Both the position numbers and the translations under genes were made by a program. Positions 36,866 to 50,858 of a DNA stretch of 64,000 nucleotides are shown here, piece after piece. Positions within the stretch are counted from its first letter, which is position 1, and every line of letters begins with the position of its first letter. The notes beneath the pieces were generated by a model. It was given only the letters and a program-made list of their open reading frames with translations, did not search any database and was not told the DNA's origin. Source of the stretch: Elysia crispata. Taxonomy: Eukaryota; Mollusca; Gastropoda; Plakobranchidae. The DNA is taken from positions 687,501-751,500 of the forward strand of contig JAWDGP010000260.1 in NCBI GenBank assembly GCA_033675545.1. Direction: 5' to 3'.

Positions 36866-38573
36866 ATTTTCTTCTTTTTTTTTTTTTGTAAGGTGCTGCA
36901 CCACAGCCTTTCATTGCAGGTTATGCAAAATGTCATAAAACTGATCAGCTTATAATAGATGTGATATTTCTTGCCGTGTTTTATGGTATGTTTTAAAATA
37001 CATAAAATATTTTTGTTATACAATAAAATTACCATTGTCAATTTTCATGCTTTGCTATTGATTTTGTTAAGAAAAAAAAGAAATTTCTTTTAAACATAAT
37101 CAAATTAGAAACTAAAATAAAACATAAATTTAGCTCTTATTTTGTCATTAGAATGACTTTTCACATATTTTTTAAAACTTTTGCTAGATATTGCGAGCTG
37201 TTAATGAGCAAAAGAATACAGTGCATCTTATTCTGCTTTATTCTTAAGAGAAAGACTTGCTTTCAAAAAAAAAATTCCTTTGTGTATTGTTTTGAAATTT
37301 CAAAAACAGAAAAAAAAAGCAATTTAAAAAAAGGTTATTGATTTGGATGTAGGCAAACAAAAAAAAAAAATTGTATTCAATCTATGGTATATTACTAAAG
37401 AAAAGTTATCTCTGATTTTTTTTTTTGTTCTTGGAAAAATCAGAGGATAATAATAGATATTTTCTAAATAATTGATGTGCATAGTTTAAAAACTGAATAT
37501 TCAGGAAGCCCTTTACTACAACTCATAGGTTGTAAACTTGTGTGTATTAAATTGAAATAAAAACAAAAAATGAGACATTTTATGCATAAGTACATTTATT
37601 TTTTAACTAACTTCCACAAATTCATAAAAAGTTTAAAAAAGATAAAAGACCGAAAAGAATACACATCCATAAATCTGCAGCAACACATAAGCATTTGCAT
37701 TTAATCATATTCGTCTCGACACTAGAATTCAGAAAAAAAATGAGCCAAAAATAATCATGGCAACTGTTTCTGAAGGATTTTTGCATAAAATTTTAGTTGT
37801 TGACTAAAAAGGTTGTTAAAAAAATCCATATCAGATATTTTAAAACAATAGGGCAAATATAAAAATCTTCAGTTATATGGGCAGGAAATCACCTTTTTAA
37901 AGCCTGGTGTAGAGATTATTTTGGTTGTTTTTGCAGTAGACCTACAAAAGTATAAGGCACATGGCATTTTTTTTCTAAGCCATTGGATACCCGAGACAAC
38001 AAAAAGTATTCTAAACAAATTCACAAACATTCTTTTTGTTATTTTTTCTCTACATATAGATACTCCTTGCTTTAGATCTGAGGCTGAGAAACCTGTTTAC
38101 AATGCAGATATGTAAATTTAACTGTCAAATGGTTACTCATCGACAGCGGAATAAGTTTTCTTTTACCTGAATATGTGATAAAATCCCTGGTAGGAAAGGA
38201 TAGTTGTCAATGAGAGAGGTAAGTTCTGAGAAATATTAGTGGCACAAAAAAAAATAAAAAAATAAATGGGCTAAAACAAAACAACCATTAACAAGTGAAA
38301 TTTCCCCATTTGATAGCATATCTTCTTATCTTTTATGAGAAAAAAAAGGCAAACAATTCTTTTGCAACCTCCCATAATTTCTCAAAATATATTCTGGTTG
38401 TGAGATCAGGGCAAACTCCAAAACAAAAATCAAGTGTGAATCAGTCGTGAGAGACTGTATTAGCAAGCTTCACATTTCTATCTACAAATGTGAAAATCAT
38501 ATGATAAAAGTTTTAAAAGATCCCATTTAATAAAAAAAAACATTTAAAATATCAGGAAGAAAATATGTTTGCA

Positions 38574-38864
38574 TTAACTCATTGTGTGCCAATCGACGAT
38601 GTATCGTCGATATAGTGAGCCGCAGCTGTGCCAATCGACGATGTATCGTCGATATAAGAACCTATGTTTGTTTCGCCATTGGTAGCCCGGTCATGAAACT
38701 TTTAAATTTCCTATATCAGATAAGTCTAAATATATAATAAGTCATAGTTACACACAAATAAGCCAAACTGGAACCCAATTTCCAATGCATCCTCTAAAAT
38801 CAATATGCACAGTAAAAATGGCCTGGCACAACCGTGGAAAACGCTTTGGCACACAATGAGTTAA
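38574..38864. mobile_element. piggyBac-type MITE (TTAA ends, 19-bp perfect inverted repeats)
   Basis: TTAACTCATTGTGTGCCAA at 38574-38592 is perfectly inverted at 38846-38864, so the element is bounded by TTAA on both sides, the obligatory piggyBac target. A 30-bp direct repeat (38585-38614 and 38627-38656) carries the palindrome ATCGACGATGTATCGTCGAT twice. There is no coding capacity, so it is non-autonomous. It lies about 420 bp downstream of the R3HCC1 stop codon, perhaps in its 3' UTR. Confidence 0.82.
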
Positions 38865-39280
38865 GAAACATAAAATTTGAATCAGTGTCGGTCAATTGTT
38901 AGTGATAGTTGGGGGGAAAAAAAGCAATAGTTAACACTTTCCTACAATTTTTTTTATTCTCTTTTATGACAGAGTATTAAGGGTAAAATGATAAAGGAGT
39001 TTACCTTCAAATCAAAGTAGAGGCAATTATTAACACTGAAATAGAGACGCCTGCTAAGGCAAACTGCTTGGTAAAACATGATGCAATTTAATTGAACACT
39101 GTTTTAACACATGACCAAATTATATTCCAAAAATACACTTCTTATTTTAATGTAGCTCTGAGTCATTCATATACCAAACAAAGTTCAAACCATAGGGACT
39201 ACTTGACAATTTTTTTACAGTACAATCCACGCTATTGCCATGTTCATTTCCAAAGCACATCATTTTATCTTTAAATGCAA

Positions 39281-42200
39281 TCATACTTCATCCATGGCAC
39301 ATTTTCCAAAGGAGCCATCCCATATATCTATTTTTTGTTGTTTTTCTTGTCGACGTTTTTCTGAGGAAAAAAACAAGAGATGCAACTTTGGTTAAACCTT
39401 AGTGATCTTGTGCAGGTAACTTCTGAGTTGCTTGTTTTTTTTTTGCACTTTGAAGCATACAAAGGCAAATCATATGCAGAAAACTGACACACAATCATAT
39501 TCAATCAATCTTTATTATGGTTTCAAAAATCTTAACAAAATAACTTTTGTCCTAATGCTGCCTTATGTCATAGAAACTAGAAATGCAAATTTCAGTGATT
39601 CCCTAATAACTTAAGTATTCAACCCTTACTATGCTGGTGTGAATAGTATTTGACCAATCTAAAAATAGGATTGTTAATATCTCAAGCAAAGGTATTTATC
39701 CAAGTGAAAGAAATCATGCAATAAAATGAAATAAAATATGGAATAAAAAGACAACCTTCAAATGCCTGAAAGTCTGGGTAAACTGATCTATAAATATGTA
39801 GCTGGTGGTTAGAACAAACAGTAAAGATATTAATTTATGGCATCTTACAAATATGACAAAGAGACCTTTTTTTTTTCGGGGGGGGGGGGGGGGGTGATAC
39901 ATTTATTCAGTGTGTGGTAGTTGTTTTTGGTGTGTTTAATTTTTTTTTGCATGTCTGCCTTTACATTTCTGGTTCTATATGATCATTAAAAAAACATATA
40001 CTCCTTTTAATGCACCAAAAAGGATCTCCCTTGTAACATTTTCTCATTGAAAGGAAAAGTGTCCCCCAATTATTTAATAAAATATGCTGCAATGTTGCTA
40101 AATGTTAACTTGAGTCATTCGCCATAAAAACAGCCTTTCACTACAACATAGTATCCTGTCTGCTCAAAGCTGGCGGATGAACATGTCTGACCTAATTCTA
40201 ATTAAAAGTTGAAGGACATCTTCAAAATTTCATGAGATCTGTGAAAAAGAGGTCCAAGCTCTACTCAGGGACACTGAGGGTATCAGAAACAAACTTAGCA
40301 ATTCTAATTTTAAGGACTGAAGAACCTTGCAAAGATAACATTTTTCTCAAATTCCTCTTAACATGAGTTTTAAAAATAAATATAATTCTTGTTGAAACTT
40401 TGTAGGAAAAGCTGCAGTCACCACGGTTTCACATTTGTTGTATATAGTATAGGATCGTTTGTTAATCTTTTAGACAGGACTGATCAATGGTTTTAAGCTG
40501 AGCATGTATTGGTATCTCATGCTGAACATCTGTCATCACCACAAGATGCACAAAGCATGTCTTCTCAAGGCAAAAAATCAGGGATTTATAGGTAGAAAGA
40601 GATAAATATTACAGCGATAAAATTATCCTGATCAGATGATAGTGATGCCATCAAAGAACTAAGCCAGTACATTAAATACGAAACTCAAAATGAAATGAAA
40701 ATGATTGTTAAAAAGACCTTATTTCTCTCCCACCTGCTTTGAAGCTGGTTATACCATAGTGAAATTGATTGTATGCACTGCTGGTTTAAATCTGTCAGTC
40801 AAATAGAGTATTGCGAAATTCGACTTTGACAGCTCTTATCTAAATGTGTTAATAAATATGGTATTAAAAGAAGAGTAAAATGTTACATTTCATGTGGGTA
40901 TTTTATCTAATCATTGGGATGAAGAGGTGTAGATGCTGATAATGGACAAAACTGTTTTACTTGTCAAAAAAGTTTCAAAATACAATCCTTATCAAAAATT
41001 TCTTTCGCTGACATTTTAACCCTTACCTAGTAACTCTAATTTCACTTGGGGTATTTAAAGAGCAATGAGCCATTTTTTTGAGGATTTTTTCTGTCTCAAC
41101 TTTTGTGTCTTTTCAGTTTGTTCCTCTCTAATACTTTTTTTCACTTTCCATATATTAAAAATTTCATTATCTAATCTTCACTTGGTATTCAATTTCTAAA
41201 TAACAAAGAATGTTTTTGGAGCCTATAAATTATCAGTAATATCTCATTTCATTCAATATCATTTGATCCAAAAATTAGTTGAAGCACAGAATACCTTTAG
41301 CCTCTTTCAGCTTCTGTTTCTCTTTATCCCGCATCTCTCTGGATACACGTGGAGTCATGCCCAATGCACCTGCCACAAGGCGACGAGCTGCTATAGAGGT
41401 TGTCTGGGGTCTTGCTTTGTAAGGTTGTAGAAACTCTGCAAAATTAACAAAAAAAAATAACTTAGCCAAAATTGCACACCCTCGCAAGTTATGGTTTTGA
41501 GAGACAAGAGTTAAGTCTTACAGGCAGTCAATAATGGTGTGATTACTCTCATATTACTGAGTGTGAAATTGCTTTGCATGCAATATACTCTTTTTTCAGA
41601 ATGGTATACCTCAAGGTATTGATTGATAAAGGACTTTTTGATCATTCACTAACAGCCGTACTGGTGATAATGGACAATGAAGGTCTAATATTTTCCACAC
41701 TTTTCTAGCTCTTTGAAAGGATTTGATGAGCTTCATGCAATTCCTCTTCCTGTGTGATGTAGACTGCCAAACCTGAAAATTCTCCCATCTATCAAAAATA
41801 TGAGAAGAAATAATATTTCACATGCGTGTGATTTCCTTGTCAACAAAATTTGGAATTTCACTATTTTGTTTTTATTTAAGCTTATGAAAATCATCTCCAC
41901 AATAGTTTGTCTTTTGTATATAACAAATCCCACCTTTATAATAATTTTATGAAAAGCAACTTATATACAGCAAAGGAAATTAACTGGATATATGTTGAAA
42001 AATCTACTTTTAAGAATTTCACGCACAGCTTAGTAAATTTATAACATTTAATAGATATGCAGTATTAATCTTAGCTAGAAATACTCAAATATTACTAATG
42101 GCTCATTAATCCGAGTGTTATTTCCTTTCCTGATAGGAAGTACTACAACACGTTGAGTTTAAACGTTTTCATAAATGTATATGATTCACATGCCTATGCT

Positions 42201-45200
42201 TCATGTAAAAAAAATGTACTTAATTGAAATATTACCTTGGCAGTGCCTTGCTTTACTTTGACTTTGCTTTGACGCTTGAGACATGGGCCTTGTTTTCAAA
42301 AGTGGATGGATCATGCATAATGCCTCATTAGCTGCAGTGAAATGAGGATAAATTATACAATTTTAATCATGAAATTACACAGAATTGAGTTTTTCTGATA
42401 TTCTGTTAAACACTGCTTAGCCACTTGTCATAAATTTTTCTTCAAAGATAGATTTAGTTATATAGGCAACAATGTGAACTGGGGATAGAACATTTTTTCT
42501 TGATTTTTTTACTGCTTATAACAAATAAAATGATCTACTATTTTACATACCAGCAACAGCATTTGAGAAGACTCCCAAAGCATGGGTATCATCCACCCAT
42601 TTGACATCAAATCCTCGAGACCTTAGATAGAAATGAAAAAAGGAGATATAAAGAAAAATTCTCTTTACAGTTTTTTTACTAATTAAGTTTGATAATTAAC
42701 TACTCTTGAAACAAGTTAGTACTACAATGCCAAAAAAATTTATATACATTGGTTTTAACATATAATTTCTCTTTTTTTTTTTTTTTTGCTATTGACCTAA
42801 AAGAAGTAATTACTTTTATAAGGCACCTCAATATAAATCAGGAACGGAGATTTGTTGCTTTGTGGTAAAACTGTATGCAATGCAATAAATGATGTTTATC
42901 TTTGCATGCTGAAAACTTGGTTGCTTCAAAGATATTTACGCTTACAAATTAATTAATTTATTTAGTTTACAGCTTTAAATAGAAGTTCTTTTTAGAATAT
43001 CTATTTACATAGCCAGGAAAGCAAAATTTGATTCCAAAAGAAATAACATGGTCGTGACCTCTTTTCAAAGATTAAAAACTGATGCCTTTAAAACAGTTGC
43101 AATAAGCAAATATGAAATAGTTTATATTTTAAAAATTCAATGCTTTTTTTTCACTGTATTTTCTACTTAGCATTCTGGAGAAAAAAATCAAGGCACAATA
43201 AATTTATCTAATGTTTACAGTATTCTGATGATGAGATTAATGGACATCGCTAGCCTGTTCATCCAATCACTTGTCATGACAAAGCTTTCTATCACTTCCT
43301 TGCATTGTTCCTCCATGCTGATAGCCCTTAAAATGATCTCTTGCAAAAAAAAATTAACGTCATCAAAACGTCAGAAGGACCATGATAATGTCCAGTATTT
43401 TTTTTTTCATTACCGAGGTTTTAAACATGCTTAGACTTATCTCAAAAATAAAATGATTAAATCATTTTACTTGTCTAAATATGGGACTAGAAAAGAAAAA
43501 AAAGTGACTTTGTGATATCATTGAGGAATCCAAGAGATGACTTTGTCCATTAGCCAAATCTGAGTCATATCACAAGTAAAAGACCATCAATAAATCTATT
43601 TGATTTCACCGATTTTGTGCAGATTACAATAGAGGAGGTAGCATCAATGCAGATCTTTGTAAATTTATTTTTTCTAAAGACTGACCCTTTAGCAGCTTTA
43701 TAATTTTGAAAGCATAAATAGATTTGGCATACTAATGCATGTTTTGGATAGATGAACTATGCATGGCGATGGCTTCACATAAATTACCAATCCATAGAAT
43801 CAGATATGAAGTTTTTTCGTTTCCACTGATTTTTTTTTTAAATGTCAGTTTTTAAAGGGAAGTATATTGTCAAATGCAACAACCTCAGGCTTAAAAAATT
43901 TGAATGATCAACTTCTACTGTTACTTTTTAGTAAAATGAAAATAAAAGTCTGCAAAAATAATTCTTCCCATTGTCTTTATGATAAAGAAACAAATTTTAC
44001 TTACGCAAAGTCTCTGAAAGCAGAAATAATGTCATGAGTGGCAAGCTCTGGAGAGAAGTCATAAATCTCCACAACATGACCTAAAGCTAGAAATAAATAT
44101 TCATAAAAAAAGAAAAACAAATCTGTGAATTTGCATGTCACACATGGCAGAGTCAAGATAATACAAAAGCATAGTCATCATATCAAACTATTTTTTCATT
44201 TAAGTCCTGTCAACACCGAAGAAGCTAATTTCTTTTTACTTTCTATTGATAAAAAAATTCTAAGTTATAATTTGCGATAAAATACGTTTAAGAGAGATGA
44301 TCAAATGTTCCATTTCGAAATATCGTAATTATTTTGCCCTTTTTTTCTGACACTATCACCACAGCCATAGCTGTAAAACAACACATTTATAAACTTACTC
44401 ACCTTGCATATTCATATCTGGCTCTTTTGGTTCATACTTGAGATAGTTGATTTTTGGTTTTGTCACTTCAACTTTGCCAACAGTTTTTATTAGCTGCAAA
44501 AAAAAATTTAAATTAGTATCACAAGTTGTGTAGTCAGGTACTTTTACATAACTGAGCAAAAATTGCAAAAGATACGATGATATGCATTTTGGTTTAGTCA
44601 TTTACATTAACCTTAAAAAAGAAAACGGCAAAACATCTGGATAAGATTTTAATTTTAAATAATATCAGAAAAATTTTTTGAGGAGCTTACCTCATCCATG
44701 AGAGATTCATCAAGACAGTCCCCATTATCATCAAACATAGTGTCCCATGAGTCCTCTGTGTCTTCTTCATGTACTGCTAAAGCATCCTTTCCTTCCTTCT
44801 CCTGCTCATCTTCCATATTTTGACTGTCATGGGATGCAGATACCATCATTGATTCAGATGATTTCAGATGCTCTGTCTCTACTGAACTTTCAGCCTTATG
44901 TAATAATTTGCTATCAATCTCTGTTTGCTGTAACTTAACCTCAGTTTCATCTTGCAATGCTAATGACATTGGAATGGACATATTCACTTCAGAACTTGAC
45001 GAAAATTCAGCATCTGACAAGGTTTTAATAGCTCTGTCTTGTGATTTACTTGAGCTATTAAAAGCAAATTCTTCTTTGCTTTCGTTAACTTGATCACTGA
45101 TGGAGCAAAACAAGTTGCCTTGAACCTCTGTTGATTTGCAGGAAGAGTCTTCATTAGAGTGATTGCTTACATTTTTGTTGGTGTCCTGAGGCAGAGGAGA

Positions 45201-48200
45201 GGCTGGCATAAAAGCCACAACTGCAGGATCATAAAATTCAAATGTATAAGGTCCATTCAAAGTAAAACCATTATCATCGGAAACTTTTAGTTTTTGCAAA
45301 ACAGTTGTATCCCCAGCAGTCTCTGAGATCTCTGAGGTATTTGTTTGTATCTTTACCTTCTCTTCAGATGTTGATGCTGAAACTGGAGAGTAAACATTTT
45401 CATTTGTATCTTTTGAGCTGCGATCTTCAAAATCACAAATGGGATTAGACTCAGCGAGTGAAGATTCTTTGTTGAGTGAAATGATGCTTTGACATATTTC
45501 ATTTTCTTTAAGAATTGGACTGCATTTTGAACTGTTGAACACCTTTTGATCTATTGAATTGAATTTTGAATCTCCACTCAGAAGATGAGATGATGCAGTA
45601 TCTTTGTCTTGTTGAATTTGAGCTGCTCTTAAAGCACGGGGAACATAAACTTCCACTTCAGGCTTTCTCCTACCACGTCCTCTACCTTTTGACTGATTTG
45701 ATGGCAGTGGTTTCGACTCCATACCATATAAAACTGTTCCTGAGGAATCTGTGGGATGTGTTTGATTTAAAAATGTTGAACCTCGATCATGACCATCATT
45801 TAAAGGTGGACTTTGACCCTTTTTTTGTCTTAGGGAAGGGGGGATATATAACTGAGTCTGTGGAGCTCGTTTAGACCTTGCCCTGCAATTAAAAAGAAAG
45901 TTTCTTACGTTATGTAATAGTTATGCAATTGTGCAATTAACATTTAATGACTATTTGTAATTGTATACAATTGTAAATGGTAAAACTTCAAAAACTAAGG
46001 TGTTTGACTTGATCCTAAAACTAATTTAAAGTTCAGTGGATGATTCATGATAATATGATAGTTCTTTGGCTTGAGTTTTTTTTTCTCAATATTTAAGAGT
46101 ACTTTGAGCCTCGAGTGCTCAAATTTCTGTACATAAAGATATTCTAATAAGAACTTCATGCAGTCCACAGTCTTCAGCCACTTTCATTACGACGATGTTG
46201 TGATATAATTTCCTAGCAAATAACTCAATGAAAGAAATCCCTAGTCACAAAACCAAGGGGCAATCTGGACAATTGCCACAGGATAGCATGCTACATTTGA
46301 AGGAGAATGGGGAAGAAGAAACAGACCCGTCAATTATATATTCTATTTTTTTTTTCTTACAATGTAGGATGTATTAACAGAAATTTCCACCTCATATACA
46401 TATATAGGCCTTTTCATTACCTCTGACAGGAATTGCATAACCTATTAAAATAAAAATTAAGATTATTCATGTACTAACTTATGACATAAAATTTATGCAG
46501 AGAGGATACCACAGTAAGTAAGATTGAAGCCAAATATAATAATTCAAGATTTACTCTATCATGACTTACTTTTCTTTCTCATTGACTTCATCTGTGTCCT
46601 GGGTTTTGTGCAAAACTCCCATTGAACTTTCACAAATTTCTTCTTGTTGGGTGTTACTTTGACCTCTACTTGACCATCGCTCCTTGTTCAGGCGCCGTGC
46701 CTCCCGTTGATTAACCCATTGGGCAACTCTTTCGTTAGGTGTTAAATCCTTTCCTCTCCCTCTACCACGATTTTTGCCATGATGGAAGTTTTGCTCACTC
46801 ATCCCATGGAGATCTGTACCAGCTCTGCAATGGTTAACAATACTACCTTCATCAATAATATTAAATTTAGTAAAGAGCTGATTTCACATACTCACTTGAG
46901 CAAGAGAAACATTAAAAGTACATGCAGAATTTAAAGACAGCCTTTACACTTATAATATAAATTTGTCTGCTTTGTTACTAAGAATAGAAAATGGTCCTTG
47001 ACATTGTGGTATCAAATATGCATCCAATTGTTGCAAAAATAGTAAGGATAAATATGAAATGAATGTCTATAACTAAGGATGCAAGAGTAAAATTTTCGTT
47101 CTCTAACTTATATGAATGTTGTAATCAATAATCTTTAAAACCAATGGCTATGCAAAATGCCCTAAGAGCAAATACAACAAGGCAGACCATTACCTAGCTA
47201 TATTTTTCCTCAAAAATTTCATAACTGTTGGCATGAAAATCCAAGAGCTGTGGCTTGTGCCCAGCCAGATCATTACAATTTAAATTCACTCCAGATGAAG
47301 CCCAGTATTCTTTGTCCTAGGTTATTCACAAATAAAATAGATGTCTTTGCTAAAATTAGTAATGATTTCATGATTTGATAAAGTAAAACAAATGAACTAA
47401 GGCCTATAACTTAATTTTTAATTTCAAAACAGGGTTACATATAAAATGATAGATATTTGTAGTAATAAAAAGAGTCTAGTTTTTTTATCTCAAGCAAAAA
47501 AAGTCAGATTTAGCCCAAAGAAGACCTTGATTTGAATCATTTAAGATTTCACAAGTTGCTATAGGACTTTTTTTTCAGTTTTATTATTATTTTTTTTTTA
47601 AATAGGTTTTACAATAAATCTTCAGGTGCAGAAAAAATTTCTGAATAGATTGAAAATTCTTTGATACGATTGCCTTGAATGCACAAGTGTTTACATCTTT
47701 TTTTTAATGAACTTTCAAAAACTAAATTATGTATTATAAATGCTTCTTTACTGTACAGAATTTTTTTATAAAATGAAAATTTATCAACAAGTCTTATTCA
47801 AATTAAAAGTCAAATATGTTGCATTTTGTTTCAAATGATTACATTGGTAGTCTGATTTAGAAAATATAAGAGAAAAGAAACTTTAGGGGAAAAAAATGAC
47901 CTTAAGAACTTGATGGTTATACACAAGTTTCAGCTTAACAGTGAAAAAGAAGAATATTTAGTTTGATGTAAGGAAATGGCAAGGAAATAATAAGATTCTG
48001 TACCTTTCAAAACTATAGCTAAGACTCAAACGAATCACATATTCTGTCAGAAGTATTTTTTCTTAGAATTACATAGACTGAATCCCAGAGCAGCATTCTA
48101 CTTTGTTTAGGTTTTAAACAAACAGTAACATTTCAGGTTAACAAACTATAAAATTTTTACTAAAAGAATAAGGATATTCAGGTTTAACCCTGATGAATAC

Positions 48201-49495
48201 AAACTGACAATAATTCACCTTTCAAGAGTTGTTTGAAATGCAACAACAGTACGCCTTGATTTACCACATCCAATAGAAAAAGTTGCAAGTTCAGAGAAGT
48301 TGATTTCGATGGTCTTGTGGATTAAAAGACGGTTGAAGCTACATAGAGGTGGAAATACAAGAACCCTGATGTAAGAGAAAAAAAATTGAAAATTTAAGCA
48401 AATATAAAATTAAAAATGAAGGGTTTTTAAAAGTGTTGGGAAAATAAATAATCTCTCCGTAAGTGGTGATATCATGGCACTATCTATACATTTCAAAAAT
48501 GAAATTGGGATCATTTTTTTCCACATTTAAATCATATGACTTACAAAATATAGCCCTTTATAGAAACAGGACTTAAGGAGAAGAGTAGCTTTAAGGAGTT
48601 AAGCACTGAAAGACAGCACTCCACCCCCCACCCCCTCAAGAAAAAAGAAAAGAAAAGAAAATTAAAAAACAAAAACTCTTCATTCTACATTTCAACTTTC
48701 ATTTCTGGTGAAAACTAACTACCAATCTGTCATATTAAAACTTTTAAGTGTTTCAAACTGCAACAATTCTTCAGGTCAATTGTTAGAGACAGAGTAAAAT
48801 GAAAACGTTTAGTTCTTGCAGCTTTTATAAAGATAATGGTAAATTTCCCCTGGCAGGCACGAGTCAATGAAACTGATTATGAATGATGTAAGAAAGAGTT
48901 CAATAGTTCTAAAACATATCAAGCATTCTAAATAAATCCCCTCCTTCAGAGTGCAGTAAAAAGTAGTTTACTTAACAAAAAAAATATTCAAAGAAAATTT
49001 AAAAAAAAAACTGGGAACAAAATTTACAAAAAACTTGACATTATATTAGTCTTAAAAACTGTCATTTGAGACAAAATTTGCAAAGTAGTATATAATTACA
49101 AGCGTTCAAATTTAAGGGCAAAACAAAAAAAATCTACTGCGCTTCAATTCCTAAGTTTAATCTCAAAAGTTTTACTAGATCTCTCGAAAATTTGAAAAAA
49201 TACAATTTGCATCTATTCTAAAGGCTCATTCCTGATTCCAACGTTCATTTTAAATGAAGCTTTTGTGAGGCAGCTGAGGACTTCAGTCGTAAATTGCAAC
49301 TACCAATTTCGAGGAACAGCATTATAAAGAAAAAAATCGATTGTTGGTCAATGTGGAGTTATGGTCATAATTGCAATCTATAACCTTTTTTCTTTATGCT
49401 CTGTGAATAAAACATTTGAAAACAACTGTAATACCTGAACTTAAAAGCATTCAAATAACTTGTCATCTCACACAGAAAACATTTAATAATTCAGG

Positions 49496-49554
<59 letters not shown>

Positions 49555-50800
49555 CATAAGCGTGTTTTATTTGTATTTGCTTTAAAATAGACAGCACAGC
49601 CTTTGTTTTGTCGAAGCGCTTGTGATCAGTTGTGAAGCCAAGAGCTATGGTGTCCGAAGCATCTAGACCTAGAGACACTGTTCATGACGAGCAACACAAG
49701 ATTGCTGCTCTATTAAATAAATCAATGTGTCAATGATGACACTGCACTAGACCAGAACTAGGCAGATCATCTTCATGATTATTTTGGGACAGATCCCAGT
49801 GCTTCTGACTCTGTCTTTGATGATACTGAAAGGCCTACTAGCGATCTTGAAAGAGAAAGTGATTGCCCTGAAAAGCAAACACCAAGACAGTGCTTACTCT
49901 GCAGATATTGACGATTTTTAAAAGGCTATAAACCACTAAAAATGTAAGAAATAGACATAAATAATAATCATTCACTCATTACATCATTGTACAACCATAT
50001 GCCACTTGATTTCATGTGTTAATTGGTATCCAGAAGTCGTTTTGTGAGTGGAAATGTTTGCTTTTTCAGAAAACGTATAGGCTCCTATAGTTTAATATGC
50101 TTAAAAATCGACTTAAAACTGAAAATCCCTAGCTCCGTATTCACTTGAAACTAATGAATTGGACTCCAAATTTTAGACTACTTTGCCTAGGCCTAAAGAT
50201 TTACCTGCAGTCAAGGCCTTGTTCATAAAAATGAGTGACATCTGTCAAAATGTTATCCTTATATTCCTCCTGCTGGGTGGTCATCAAATGGCTGAGGAGC
50301 TCTATGCTCGCCAGTTTGGATAGGAATCTGCTTCTTATGTTTAGGTTTATTCTAGTTTTAAAATGTTATCCCATTTTGACCAACCCCGACTTAATTTCAC
50401 ATAGTTAGTTTGATCTAGAACTACATGCAATTTATAAAACTAGGCTACCTGCCATGATAATTGAGAGTAGCGGTTCTTAGCCTGGCACCTCACAAACATC
50501 CTGTTGCTATAAATAGATTATCCCAATGAGCTGAACCTCACAAGCCTCTTTGGCCATGTTAGCCTATTGACCCGGCCTTGTTCTCAATTGCATTGATCCT
50601 AGTCACAGAATAATAATAAGAAAAAAACAACATTACTTTCGAAAATTTAATTTAGACTCAGGTTCGCGCATAGCCCTAGATATATAGGCTACTGAATAAA
50701 AAAAGGTGTTCACTAGTTACCTTTTCGATGCGGTTTTGTTGGTGCCAGTTTGGCTCTTTCGACGAGTTCGTTGTGTTCGGCTTAGCTGTTTGCGTGCCAT
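39281..50800 (-). CDS. R3HCC1: R3HCC1-type R3H and coiled-coil protein (11 exons, 785 aa)
   Basis: Exons in order on the minus strand: 50721-50800, 50205-50327, 48219-48365, 46570-46824, 44691-45882, 44403-44493, 44005-44086, 42551-42621, 42236-42331, 41295-41435, 39281-39360. All phases chain. Exons 2-3 (about residues 27-116) form an R3H domain, a single-stranded nucleic acid fold, with RVLVFPPLCSFNRLLIHKTI. Exon 4 and the start of exon 5 are Arg/Gly-rich (GKNRGRGRGKD, SKGRGRGRRK) and carry the family's LYIPPSLR and VYVPRALR boxes. A long Ser/Glu/Asp-rich, likely disordered linker ends in SWDTMFDDNGDCLDE. Exons 7-9 encode an RRM-like fold with VVEIYDFSPEL and WVDDTHALGVF. Exon 10 has RPQTTSIAARRLVAGALG, followed by a Lys/Glu-rich coiled coil. 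Human R3HCC1 is shorter; R3HCC1L lacks the R3H, so this copy keeps the combined layout. The molecular role of the family is poorly known; RNA binding is inferred from its domains. Confidence 0.9.
39867..39894. repeat. Poly-T / poly-G junction tract
   Basis: 10 T, one C, then 17 G, in the last intron of R3HCC1. Confidence 0.9.
49500..49552. repeat. (TA)n microsatellite
   Basis: About 26 TA units in R3HCC1 intron 2. Confidence 0.95.
49647..49918 (+). pseudogene. Decayed coding fragment, family unknown
   Basis: On the plus strand, inside R3HCC1 intron 2 and antisense to it, an ATG-led stretch reads MVSEASRPRDTVHDEQHKIA to LLNKS and then hits stops. After a gap in a different frame it reads HDYFGTDPSASDSVFDDTER and on to a stop near 49910. 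The acidic, Ser/Asp-rich second part resembles the N-terminal regions of some transposases, but I see no catalytic motif and do not recognise it. It may be chance. Confidence 0.25.
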
Positions 50801-50819
50801 GAGTAGAGATTTTATTTAA

Positions 50820-50858
50820 ATTTCCGAGAGGCACTTTATAGCACAGGCTCTCGGAAAT
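50820..50858 (-). promoter_or_regulatory. R3HCC1 core promoter candidate with 11-bp inverted repeat and TATA-like box
   Basis: Arms ATTTCCGAGAG (50820-50830) and CTCTCGGAAAT (50848-50858) are perfect inverted complements. The 17-base loop contains GCTATAAAGTGC on the minus strand, a TATA-like element about 35 bp upstream of the R3HCC1 ATG. The arms are GGAAAT-type half sites. If the TATA is used, the 5' UTR is only about 10 bases. Confidence 0.4.

Larger units (their letters stand above)
34987..39280. other. Tail-to-tail intergenic region
   Basis: AT-rich sequence between the 3' ends of the TEX45-like gene and R3HCC1. It contains the 34-bp minisatellite and the piggyBac-like MITE. Part of it must be the R3HCC1 3' UTR, whose limit I cannot place. 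No other gene seen. Confidence 0.6.

Noticed and set aside
41010..41060. TTAACCCTTACCTAG, piggyBac-like end
   Set aside because: No inverted partner or internal palindrome found nearby.
44747..45874. Plus-strand open frames of 60-100 codons
   Set aside because: Antisense shadows of R3HCC1 exon 5.
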